From Ditylenchus dipsaci (Eukaryota; Nematoda; Chromadorea; Rhabditida; Anguinidae): a stretch of DNA of 64,000 nucleotides. The notes beneath the pieces were generated by a model, which searched no databases, had not been told where the DNA came from, and worked only from the letters and a program-made list of their open reading frames with translations. The stretch lies in the NCBI GenBank assembly GCA_004194705.1, contig SADC01000594.1, forward strand, positions 19,071-83,070, written 5' to 3'. Both the position numbers and the translations under genes were made by a program. Numbering within the stretch: position 1 is the first letter of the stretch; every line of letters begins with the position of its first letter. Shown one piece after another: positions 53,761 through 64,000 of the stretch.

Positions 53761-54393
53761 ATTGGCGAAAGCATACCATCGGTTAAGTGATCTCATTAGC
53801 AAAAATATGCCACTGGCAAAAAGATCTCATTAGAAAAAGTTTCATTGGCAAAACGATTACGCCCCCCCCCTTTTGTGTTTTGGCGTTTGGTTTTTTTATT
53901 TTTCATCCAATGCTGTTGCTTTTAAAACATTTTTTTGCATGGATGTCTGGTTTTAGCAGGAAATTATTCTGCTAACGGAGCAAAGTGCAAAGCTTCAACC
54001 AAGGAACTTTCAGTAGTTTATTTTTCAAAGACCTCACTGAAAGATTTTTTTCGGAGATTCTTGTAGAGCACCCCGAAATTATTTAACAAAGTGCTGCCCC
54101 TTTTTCCAGATCCTGATAAAATAAAGAAATTTATGCCACGAAAATCCACATGAAGATGCCAATTTTGGCATTTAGATGTCCTGTCGATCTGCAGAAGTGC
54201 GATAAAAATAGCGAGACGACTTATTTGACTCATTTTCTGGAAGCACGCAGGTTAATGACATAGTTCACCTTCCACAAATTCATATTATATATAAATCCAG
54301 CAACAAAGGGATGGTAAATGTTGAAGGGATAGTATCCGAAAACTTTTTGTAAAAAAACTGTTTTAATTTAACACGGATTAATATAGGTTGAAT

Positions 54394-54842
54394 CAGGCAT
54401 GTGCACGGGCCCACTTTTTCACGGCCCGGCCCGGATATTTTTTTTAGGCCCAGCCCGGAGCTCAATTTTTTTCGGGCCCGGCCCGTCTATTCCGTCTAGT
54501 CAACTGTAAGTTCATTTCCAAACATATCCAGAAACTTAATCAACAAAAATAGTAAGAGAAGCTTTATTATTCAACATCACTCGAACGCAATATCACTCTC
54601 CACTAAAGATTTTCCAACACAAACAGAGAAAATTGATTCAGCAGATAAATTGGTAGAGTAGGAGAAGTTGAATTTTTGAAGACGAGAAACATTGAATGGC
54701 AAGATTTCAAGATATATTCAGACAAAGCATTTCCGAGCCGGCCCGGCCTGTAGTTTTTAAAACCCGGCCCGACAGCAATTTTAAAAGTTTGGCCAGGCCC
54801 GGGTCCTGGAAATCACGGCCCGGGCCGGGCCATCCGTGTCTG
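54394..54842. mobile_element. hAT-type MITE filled with GGCCCG units
   Basis: CAGGCATGTGCACGGGCCC ... GGGCCATCCGTGTCTG; flanks GGTTGAAT / GGTGAAT (one base missing). The ends are strongly GC-rich in an AT-rich setting. Confidence 0.75.
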
Positions 54843-55066
54843 GGTGAATGAATGAATCCGTTTTAAGTACATTCGAAACAAAGGATCAAGCCGAGGAGTC
54901 AACAAAGCAGGATAAACGACTGATCTACGACCGGGTACACATTATGACCAGGTACAGTTTTTTGTGAAAGTAAAAAAGTGTGTTTAAATCAAAAGCTTGA
55001 GTCCGTCTTAACGGGTGCTGGCCGACCCTTGCCTAAGCGTGAGCCTGAGTGCGTAAAAAGGCCAGC

Positions 55067-55190
55067 GAGCAATTGCGCAATTTAAAACTGCGCACGTTCA
55101 CATTGCGCAAAACTCAAATTGCGCAAATGCAGATTACGCAAATGCGAAATGCGCAAAAGGGAATTGCGCACATTTTAATTGCGCCTAAAT
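55067..55190 (+). repeat. AATTGCGCAAA tandem units
   Basis: About ten short units around TTGCGCAAA, just left of the second MULE. Confidence 0.7.
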
Positions 55191-55498
55191 CAATTGACCA
55201 TATTTCGTCTTTGAAACTGGCATGTCGGATTTCAAAAGATGACACAGTACGCAAGTGAAAATTAAACCACGGTAAAACTAGGCTTGGCAGTTTGGGGTCC
55301 GGCCAAGAAACGGGAATGGGAATTTGAAAAAAAATTGCTCCTGCGAGAAACGGGAATGGGAATTCCAAAATTTCGGGAATCCCGACGGGAAACGGGAATT
55401 TGTAAAATAATAGATAAAATCCGATATTCTGTCATTTTTTTTCAAACAAATCAATAAAGGTCTACTCAGACTTCCCGAAGTCACGCTTGACGGGCTAG

Positions 55499-55880
55499 GT
55501 CAGTTCGAAACGGTTTTTTCCAAAATTTTTCATTCTTTTCAAACAAAAGTTCTTATTTCAGCAAAAAGTTTTTTACGTCTCCTAGTAGCCGAAATTTCCT
55601 CAGGAATCCGTATAAAAAAACAGAATTATAAAAAAATGCTTGTGCGCTGAGATAAGACCCAAAGTTAAAAGGTGGGGTATTGACACTCCAACTTCAACTC
55701 ATATCTCAGCACACAAGCATTTTTTTGAAATTCTGTTTTATTATTTGGATTTCTGAAAAAATTTCTGAAAAAAAAATTCGACTACTAGTTGACGTCAGAA
55801 AAACTTCTTTGCTAAAATAAAAACTTTTGTTTAAAAAAGTATGAAATTTTTTGAAAAAAACCGTTTCGAACTGACACCGT
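55499..55880. repeat. Hairpin nested in the second MULE
   Basis: GTCAGTTCGAAACGG at the left and CCGTTTCGAACTGAC at the right; arms around TGCTTGTG-GCTGAGAT. Confidence 0.7.
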
Positions 55881-56245
55881 TTCGAATAGGGTTGGCCTCC
55901 CCCCGCTTTTGGGGTGCGGGGGGAGATTAGACTAAAAAATTTGAACCCTAGTTTCGAACTGACCGTACACCGAAAAATTATACTGTGACAGATGTCAGCA
56001 TGAAAAATTATAGTATGTAGAGAGTGATCTTTAATTTTAAAAATCTTCACCGGAACAAACAAGTGGTACGGTCTTGGTTTCAGAAATGAAAAAAGCTTGT
56101 TCTCACAGTGAGTAGATTCCTAAATTATCAGCCGTTATTCTGTTGAAGAAGACGTTTTACCAGAAATGACAAAAGAATAACAAGCAAAAATTGCTTAGTA
56201 GCAAACTCTTTGTTTTGACATTAAATAAAATGGCTAGGATACATT

Positions 56246-56487
56246 TGGCAAAAACGAAAGTTGGCAAAAACGAAAGTCGGCAAAACGAAACTTGGCAAAA
56301 AACGAAACTTGGCAAAACGAAATTTGGCAAAACGAAAGTTGGCAAAACTAAACTTGTCAAAACGAAAGTTGTCAAAACGAAATTTTGCAAAACGGAACTT
56401 GGCAAAACGAAACTTGGCAAAACGAAACTTGGCAAAAACGAAAGTTGGCAAAACGAAACTTGGCAAAAACGAAAGTTGGCAAAAAAT
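56246..56487 (+). repeat. 16-bp minisatellite CTTGGCAAAACGAAA
   Basis: About 15 tandem units. The Lys/Thr-rich frames reading through it are artefacts. Confidence 0.88.
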
Positions 56488-56874
56488 TGCCTTGGTCCCC
56501 CCTGTTGTCCAAAATGTCTAAAAATCGAAGTTTTTTCTCTTTTCTCAAAACGATCTATTTCGACGCATTTGGAGATTTTATGCCATAGAAATAAGTTCCG
56601 AGACGATTTTTCCTACGTTTCTTATTGTCTACGTCTCGTTTAAGCCTTCAAACCCCCAAATTTCGGTCCAAGTAAAAAGATTCGTATCCAATTACAAATT
56701 CTCCGTTTTACTCTATATAGCCTTCTAAAACATCACTATAGGCGAGCAAAACACAATACTTCTATTCCACTCTCTTTTCTCTACATTTATTTATCAAAAC
56801 TAAACAACGGAACAACAAATCAATAACAAATTATCACACTCCATCAAAATCAAGTTCAACTAGCTCAATTCCAT

Positions 56875-57825
56875 CTATTGCGTTGGACATCCGGGCCATG
56901 CTGTTGCCCATATCTTCCTCATTGAACACAACAAGAGCCTCTTTGATACACTCGATTTTCTCTTTTGAGCTGCTGTACTTGTTTCAACCAGCCCAACGCC
57001 CTGAGAAAGCCGAACGATCCTCTGATGAGATTCTTTCCCTATACATATAATATGCTTATCAAGGTTCGACAGCTCACAGTTAAATGTACCTATTTCGTTT
57101 TTGAAATGGTGGAGCAAGTACCAGATAGACATCTTCGGATATTTTGCAGCGGCTTCAGTAGTGCGGCGATTCCAACCCTCCAGACTGCTTGTAGTTGTTG
57201 CTCGTCCTGCAGTTGCTGCATCATGATGGTTCCAGTATTGCTTAGGAATCCGCCCTTCGACTAACTGACCGCGACAGTTTCGTCTTTGCACCCAAGTCTA
57301 AATACGTCTATGAAAAGCTGGCAACAGAAGCAAAAAAAACAAACTGATTCAAAATACTGCATAAAAGGATCCACATTCTGATACCACTCTTCTTCAAAAA
57401 GCTTCTAGCCTCTTGTTTCAGACAATTAAACGCGGAGGCAATAAAGTCGGGATAAATTAGCGCTAAGCAGCACAGCTTCCGAATGAAGAGATAGAAGGGT
57501 ACTGAGTTGTAATACGCTTCCAATAGGCTAAGTTCTTTCAAATGCTTCATCAAGGCTTGGACAAAGTGAACCAACAAGTCTTGTGTTCCACTGAATGCAT
57601 CACTTCTAAAATCACAACAAGATAACAGTGCCGTCACTTACAACAGCACTGAAGAATGTCTACTCCGAAGAAATCCCTTATCGCAACCCTCTGTGCGCCT
57701 TCGTTATCCGTCAAGATTCTTTTTGGTCGATAGGGCTTCCCCAAATTTCGCATTGACCAGTCATCTAGTGCTTTTAGAACCCGTGTAAAAACTTCAGTTG
57801 TTGCTTTGCCAAGGAACCATACGAC
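56875..57825 (-). pseudogene. MULE transposase C-terminal half
   Basis: Minus strand from about 57825: EVFTRVLKALDDWSMRN, RILTDNEGAQRVAIRDFFGV (second catalytic Asp region), a short intron with GTAAGT, then LVHFVQALMKHLKELSLLEA and LALIYPDFIASAFNCL. At 57250-57040 comes IPKQYWNHHDAATAGRATT, SLEGWNRR and SIWYLLHHFKNEI, the typical MULE EGWH/IW tail. The N-terminus is missing and the frame is interrupted between 57300 and 57400. Confidence 0.8.
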
Positions 57826-58024
57826 CGCTGAACAAAGCGTGTTTTGACATTAAAATTGAATTTGGATTTCGGGAAATTTCGGAATTTTTGAAAAGTGAAC
57901 GGGCGGGAAACGGGATTTTGAACTTTGAGCCGGCGGGAAACGGGAACGGGAAAGTGATTTTTTTCGGGATTCCCAAACCGGATTCCCGTGGGATTCCCGT
58001 CCCGCTGCCAAGCCTAGGTAAACG

Positions 58025-60300
58025 TATGCCCAAGTTTGAAATTGCGCAATCGTTCGCTGCCCCGTAAAAAACCAAAAAAATAAAAAATAATAAGAAATTG
58101 ACAGGGGACCATGGCAAATTTGGTACTGTATCCGGTCGTTTTCCCGTCATAATGTGTACCCAGTCGTTAGTATACCAGGATAAGCCACCCAACATTCAAT
58201 ATGTAATACAGTCGACTCCCGGCATAAGATACCTCTCGCTATAAGGATACCTCTTGACAATTACACCAAGCTGGGATTATCCTTTTTTGTCCGCATACAA
58301 AAAAACTCTACGTACGTTAACACGGCCTTGTAACCATCTATAGTCACGAATTTTGCCTATATCACTTCAAAGAGGTAAAAAACATGCCGCTGTTTCAATA
58401 TATTATTTATATCATGTGCAAAGAAACGCAGATTGCGAGCTTTCAATGACATTATCTGTGGAGGTATTTATGACAATCATCTGAAAAATTTTAGCTCACA
58501 GAAACCATTGATATTTTTTCAAAAATGTTGTTCATTACAAAATATGTACAAAACAGTTTTAAACGCCGTTTTTTAGTTAATGAGTGATATTATTCGACAG
58601 AGCATGAAAAATTGCACCAGATAGTTCTTTAAAGTTAATTGCAACCAGGCTTTTTGAATGGTAGCAACGTTAAAAAGTATTTACCAAAAGGCATCTTGAC
58701 CTGAAACTTCGATTTCGCACATAAATCTGACATTATAACACCTGATTCGTGTTCGCATTGGCGATTTACTTGAGAAACTGTCCTTGATCAATTTGATCTT
58801 GCGCCTTTGGCCTGTTCTACCGGGTGTTGCTCAAGCCGTTAGAGACAAAAATATCCAACACCGATAAACATCATAAAAGCTGCCTTGCCCTACAAATTTC
58901 AATGTTAGGCACGCAGCAGTTCGCTCACCGCAGTTGTTTTTCGGCTTCAATTTTCCAAACTGTTTCACCTTATAGATCTGCCGACACAAACGATCAAGCT
59001 AATGGAGAGTTGAGAACAAAATAGAGGGACTTTTAAGCGCTGCGCCAGATAGCAACTACGTGACCAAGATGCAAGAATATTCAACAAAAGCTAATGGAGT
59101 ACTTTAATGGAGCTGGATCCGTTGAATGGCAAGAAGAACGAATTGGATGGCGGCGAATTTAACATATCTCTAATTTGCTGTTGTAATTGTTGTGAGATAG
59201 CCAAAATATGTTTATCTGTTGAGTATTGCGACTGTTTTGCCAAAATAAAACATTTTGTTCGATTGAAGGCTTATAGACTGTTTACATAAGTTCATGCGAA
59301 TGCATAGTGATTTGGGCTAAAATTGTACGGATGATCCTTTGCGCCTACCTACAGCGTGCGGTTATTTCGTCCAAAAATTTAATGATCTCTTAGTGCGAAA
59401 CAAACTTTTTATACCATCCAAAAATCATGTGCTGAAAACGGCTTGTTGAGAACATTAATGCTATTTCGACTAACCAGAATCTCAATACCTCAGACTGGTA
59501 CCCACTCCAAAGAGTTCGACCCCAAATATTAGAGAATTATTCTCAATTAGCATAAAATCAATTCATTTGGCCAAAATGATTCCCTAAGTACGCTTAGGAA
59601 AGATAAAAAAGTTAGTTTTCTCTTGTCAAATTTCAGGCTGTACTCATGTTGTCCAGCTGGACAAATTGACTCGTGAACCTACATGTTACCTACATGTAAA
59701 TTTGGACATTTTTCTCATTTTTAAAGAAATCAACATTGCAATAGAACATAATGATCGAGAAAAAATTCTACATACACAATTCACACTTTACCATCCTTAG
59801 TGTGATTGTAAGTGTGGATTGTGAGTGAGGATTGTAATCTTTTTTGTAATTTGATCGCAAAATTATTATGCGATCCTTAATGTTTTGGTACCAAAATGTT
59901 GCTCTGGAACTAGCTTCATTTGGTTTATAAGAGCAATACAGAAACTAATAAAAAAAATAAAAATAAACACCGTGAATAGTTTTGGATGAGAGTGGCGACT
60001 GCAGTCCGCACTCAAAGTGTAACAATCCACAGTCGCCACCCCGGACTGCAGTCTTCATTGTGACACACAACAGTCCACAGTCCTCACTGCGGACTGCAAT
60101 CCTGAGTGGCGTGTGGATGTTGTGTGTTCACAATGGAGGACTGCAGTCCTGGGTGGCGACTGCAGTCCTCCATTGTGAACAACGCATCAAGCGGCTAGTA
60201 CATAGATAGTGTGCTAATAAAAAAAATCGTCTCATACGGAAAACAAAAGATGCCTGAGGAAAACACTATTTTATTGTTCTTAGTATGATACAAAGGCAAA
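58025..60300. other. No supported gene
   Basis: Contains a decayed MITE end (58208, CAGTCGACTCCCGGCATAAG), short open frames without family signature and the 59991-60182 palindromic repeat. Confidence 0.5.
59991..60182. repeat. Palindromic GGACTGCAGTCC cluster
   Basis: Five copies of GACTGCAGTC or one-base variants lie in a foldback whose arms share CATTGTGA/TCACAATG-type ends. Confidence 0.75.
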
Positions 60301-60304
60301 AGAG

Positions 60305-60393
60305 TGTGTTCTCTAACCGTCTCACATGCGTTGCAAAACCCAGCCAGTTGTCAAACACTTATTTGGTATAGTCTCAAAATAATCCTGCAAGTT
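60305..60393 (+). promoter_or_regulatory. U2 upstream promoter block, copy 4
   Basis: CTCTAACCGTCTCACATG, TTGCAAAACCCAGCCAG, TATAGTCTCAAAATAATCC. Only about 100 bp is shared with the other copies; the tRNA-like module is absent. Confidence 0.5.
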
Positions 60394-60570
60394 ATCGCTT
60401 CTCGGCTTTTGGCTAAGATCAAAAGTGTAGTATCTGTTCTTATCGGCTTAATCTCCGATACGACTCCAATTGGGTCTTAGAGATAACCTTTTTGAACTGG
60501 TGGGTGTTGGGCTTGCTCCACCCTGACCGCGGTCGGCCCGTATTGCACTACCTCCGGATCGGCCCATCCC
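60394..60570 (+). ncRNA. U2: U2 snRNA, copy 4, with many single-base losses
   Basis: Recognisable over its whole length (ATCGCTTCTCGG, GTGTAGTATCTGTTC, CGGCTTAATCTCCGATACG) but about 12 nt shorter than the others, with most losses in doublets and homopolymers (CGGCTTTTGG, ATTGGGTCTTAG, TTTTTGAACTGGTGG). The Sm-like site has been reduced. It is either a pseudogene or poorly corrected sequence. Confidence 0.8.
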
Positions 60571-61006
60571 CTCTCTGGGAAAATTGTTGATTAGGACTTT
60601 CTCCTTCATCCCACCATAACAATTCATGCTGATCAAGTTTCTAGATGGGATCTCCGTAAGACGTCATGTCTATAAACCTTTCTTGATAAAATTGTGAACA
60701 AGTTTCATGAAAATGTTTTGAACCTCTTAATTGTTAAAAAAATTTATAAAATATTCAATCGGTAAATATGTAAGTGAATGCGCGCATCTCTACATGGCTT
60801 AAAGAGCATATAGAAGTAAATAATGAGAAAAGTCTGCAAAAACCCCAACTAATTAATGGCTTTTTTAAGTGTTTTAAAAAGTGCTACTTTTGTCATGGCT
60901 AGGGTTGGCAAAGTCTTTTACTATCTGAATTGGAGAATCGAAAAAGTCGACTAGTATCGAAAATTTGACGCTACTTTGAAATATGGACCCAAAGGTGTAT
61001 CATGGT

Positions 61007-63424
61007 TAGAGATGATGACGGACAGGATCCGTCGGGTCCCGATCCCGCCCGACCCGATTTTGGTATAAATTCCGTCCTGAAATCTCGCCCGATCAATTCC
61101 AGAATCCCATCCTGGAATTCGTTAAATCCCGAGCTCCAATTTTTAAAAAAAAAACACCACTTTGCTCTAAAAATCACCAATTTTTACTTTTGTTTGCTAT
61201 TTTTTGAGTTCTTTTTCATTAAAATCATAATTTTTATTTTAAATTTCTGTGATATTTATGCTTTTTTAAAAGAAGAAAACTATATATACACATCGCCGAA
61301 GTCACAGGTTAGACTACTACTGGGGCAAAACACTCATTTTTACTTTCTTTTTCTCCAAACTGTAGTATTGTTTCAAGCGGGTGTATCGATCTAACTTGCT
61401 AAATCTATCAAACTGGCTGAATCGGTCGGAGTGCAATCACGTCAATTAATCAAAATCGATTTGGGTCGATTTGTTTATTTGATCGAACAATTAGCCCATA
61501 AAGTTGATGGGTCGATTTAAGTGGTAATCGACAACTCAGCAATGTAGCTCCAATTGTACCAATCTTTCGAAAATCAAGCTCTAATCATGCTACGCCATTT
61601 AACAAAATATTGTCAGAGCATAGAAAATCAAATCGGTCTATACAAAACGAGTGAAAGTAAATCGAGCTACGCAGAATCAAACAAGCGCATGAGTCGATCC
61701 AAACAATAACAGTGAAAAATAGTTTTGCAAATTTGAGATACCGTATTATCTCTATTAAGCGGGAATTCTAATAAACGGGCCCCTCGACTTTGAGGCTCAT
61801 ATCTCAGCACAGATGTAATATTTTTTTAAAGCTGTTTTTTCTGCATTTTTTAACTCCCACGAGCTCCTACCGATCGCACTTTTCAGATTTTGGTTGAGCA
61901 CCCTAAAATCTCGAGACCGGCATCAAATTTTTCCATTTTTGAGGAGTTGAAAAATAAACGGGCATGCCCGTTCAATATAGACAATACGTAGTTCAATTGA
62001 TACGAATAAAGCAGACGCAGTGATTCTTCTCTCTACTTGAAAAATCCCGAAATTTTTCGGATCCCGAATTTTTTTCCGAAATCCGATCCCGAAAATTTTT
62101 TGGCCGAAAATCCCGTCCCGAATCCCGCCCTAACCGATTCATCATCTCTACTACTAACTGGTTAAAAATTTAGCACCAAAACAGTAGGATATGAATATAG
62201 TCGAAATAGCCTGAACGACGTTACACTTTTGACAAATTGACAGACTAGGTACGCAGACTCAAAAATAGTTTTTGCGAGCAAAAACGTTTGCTTTGCTCAA
62301 CAAGGGCATAAGAACCAGTGTTCAATAATGAGAAGCATAAATGAGAATAGAAGAAGAGAAGCAGAAAGAGAGTACATGAGAATGACAATGAGAAAATAGT
62401 CAACATGAGAATGAGAAGTATAATGTTTCAAAGATAAGATTTAATAACTAAAACAACTTCGAACTGTGAGGTATCCAACAATTAATCCCTAAAAATAGTG
62501 GCAAAAAAGAACTTTACAAAAATTTTTTCTGCTACCTGTTCAGCACGAAATTCTGAATAAAACGGCTAAAATTAGTAATCCCACGGGATCCCAAACAAAT
62601 TCGGGATTTTTCAAGTAGAGAGAAGAACAGGAAAATTCACATACTTTTTCCATATTTCCAACTATTGACTATTTTTTAACACCAAATATGTTTAATGAAA
62701 ACACATATATATTGAAAAGTACTGTGAAATTAGCTGCTTTTTATTTTTTCATCTGTTTAACTTATTTACTTTTTTCCAGGGCCGGGCGTGTATCGATCAA
62801 TTTGATTGTCTATGCTCTGACAATATTTTGTTAAATGGCGTGGCATGATTAGAGCTTGATTTTCGAAAGATTGTGTACAATTGAGGCTACACTTGCTGAG
62901 TTGTCGATTAACCACTTAAATCGACCCAAATCAACTTTATTGGGGCTAATTGTATCGATCAAATAAACAAAATCGACCCAAATCGATTTGATTAATTGAC
63001 GTGATTTGCACTCCGACCGATTCAGCCAGTTTGATAGATTTAGCAATTAGACGATACACCGCTTGAACAATCCTACCAGTTGGAGAAGAAAAGAAGTAAA
63101 AATGAGTGTTTTGCCCAGTAGTCTAACTGTGACTTCGCATGTTTATATATAGTTTTCTCTTTTAAAAAGCATAAATAACAAAAAAAATTGAATAAAAAAT
63201 TCTAATTTTTATGAAAAAAACTGAAAATAGCAAAAAAGTTAAAAATCGGTGGTTCTTCAGAGCGAAAATGGTGTTTTTCAAAAACAAAATTGGAGCTCGG
63301 GATTTAACGAATTCGGAATCGGGATTCCGGGAATTATCGGGCGGGATTTCGGGACGGGATTTTAGACCAAAATCGGTCAGGCGGAATCGGGATCCCGACG
63401 GGATCCCGTCCGTCATCATCTCTA
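61007..63424. mobile_element. 2.4-kb foldback with TAGAGATGATGACGG ends
   Basis: The left arm (61007 to about 61650) and right arm (about 62790-63424) are inverted and collinear, from CGGGATCCCG-rich ends through a CGATTTGGGTCGATTT block. A third end of the same type lies inside (about 62040-62155). No target duplication was found at the outer ends, and there is no coding capacity. Confidence 0.75.
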
Positions 63425-63539
63425 GTTAGCAGTCAATTTTGTCGGCAAATAGTAATTATCAAATTATTTGCACATTTTATATTTTCTATTTAATATATTT
63501 AAAAACGGGCATTACATTATTTGTATCAAATATGGTTTT

Positions 63540-64000
63540 TCTGTTTCAAATTGATTTTGTACCAAAATTTACTTTTTTCTGTACCAAATTCTATTTTCTC
63601 TGCAAGATGAACAAAATTCTGCCAAAATTTTCTCGAGAATCAAATTTTCGACATAAAATGACTGGATTGCTCAGAACCACACACCCTGAGTGCCAGAAGC
63701 CCTGAAAGTGTTTTTTGCGGTGATGAAGGGGTGGGGTGAACTTTTTACGAAAATCGATTAGGCGGATCAGAATTCCAGTCCGATGGGCTTAATCGCTATC
63801 AGAATTTCACCCTAGACCAGCTCCAAACCACCATAAACCTGGCAATTCTGAGCGATTAAGCCCATCGGACTGGAATCCTGATCCGCTCAATCGAATTTTC
63901 GCAAAAGTCAACCCCCCCCCCCCCCTCAATGAATCCCAAAAATAACAACTTTCAGGGCTTCTGGCCACTCCAGGTGGGGTTCTGAGCAATCCAAGTCATT
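63540..64000. repeat. Foldback-family copy running off the window
   Basis: Opposed blocks GCGGATCAGAATTCCAGTCC and GGACTGGAATCCTGATCCGC are as at 300-730, with a C homopolymer near the right arm. The unit GTACCAAAATTTAC resembles the minisatellite arms of the family. Confidence 0.6.

Larger units (their letters stand above)
55279..58016 (-). mobile_element. Second MULE-bearing element
   Basis: Termini TAGGCTTGGCAG / CTGCCAAGCCTA; flanks GGTAAAAC (55271-55278) and GGTAAAC (58017-58023), an 8-bp duplication with one base lost. CGGGAA units crowd both subterminal zones. The interior has the C-terminal half of a MULE transposase, a 16-bp minisatellite and a nested hairpin (about 55499-55880). 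Confidence 0.8.

Noticed and set aside
54394..54842. CpG-island-like GC-rich patch as a promoter
   Set aside because: The GC content comes from GGCCCG units of a MITE with recognisable ends.
56157..56643. Long Lys/Thr- and Phe-rich open frames on both strands
   Set aside because: Pure product of the 16-bp CTTGGCAAAACGAAA minisatellite.
58824..59289. Two short open frames as exons
   Set aside because: No family signature, no convincing splice sites and unremarkable composition.

Overview
The window is AT-rich nuclear DNA from a metazoan, most likely an invertebrate. The evidence is GT-AG introns, AATAAA poly(A) signals, U2 snRNA genes, a Pol III tRNA-Arg gene pair, and protein families such as a TRPM2-type channel with a NUDT9-like tail, a CAP-Gly protein, hAT and Mutator-like (MULE) transposases and a gypsy-like gag. 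The sequence does not support a species call. A 17-N gap lies at 36233-36249.

Three host genes carry the coding content. (1) A TRPM2-type cation channel runs on the + strand from 3280 to about 18365. It enters from the left without its N-terminal melastatin region, runs through the channel core and ends in a NUDT9-like ADP-ribose-binding domain. (2) A CAP-Gly/coiled-coil microtubule-associated protein runs on the + strand from 25826 to about 53219 in at least 16 exons; its 5' end was not found. (3) A ten-exon gene on the minus strand (about 34660 down to 32193) lies wholly inside a 7.3-kb intron of gene 2. I do not recognise it; it seems to be built of repeated small modules.

The rest is mostly mobile DNA. 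Four U2 snRNA copies share a promoter-like upstream block, and two of them form an inverted pair inside a TRPM2 intron. I could place hAT elements and MITEs with 8-bp target duplications, a MULE whose long terminal inverted repeats are minisatellite arrays, TTAA-flanked piggyBac-like foldback MITEs, TA-flanked pogo/Tc1-like MITEs, and several long hairpin (foldback) elements, some ending in tRNA-like sequence. Insertions are often nested and sometimes sit within a few bases of splice sites.

Many exons of the 5' half of gene 2, of gene 1 and of gene 3 need a single-base frame correction, while the last seven exons of gene 2 keep a clean frame. Some target-site duplications, one tRNA copy and one U2 copy show the same kind of single-base difference. 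Residual assembly indels are the simplest explanation, though real decay cannot be excluded. All positions were worked out by eye; repeat boundaries marked as approximate may be off by tens of bases.
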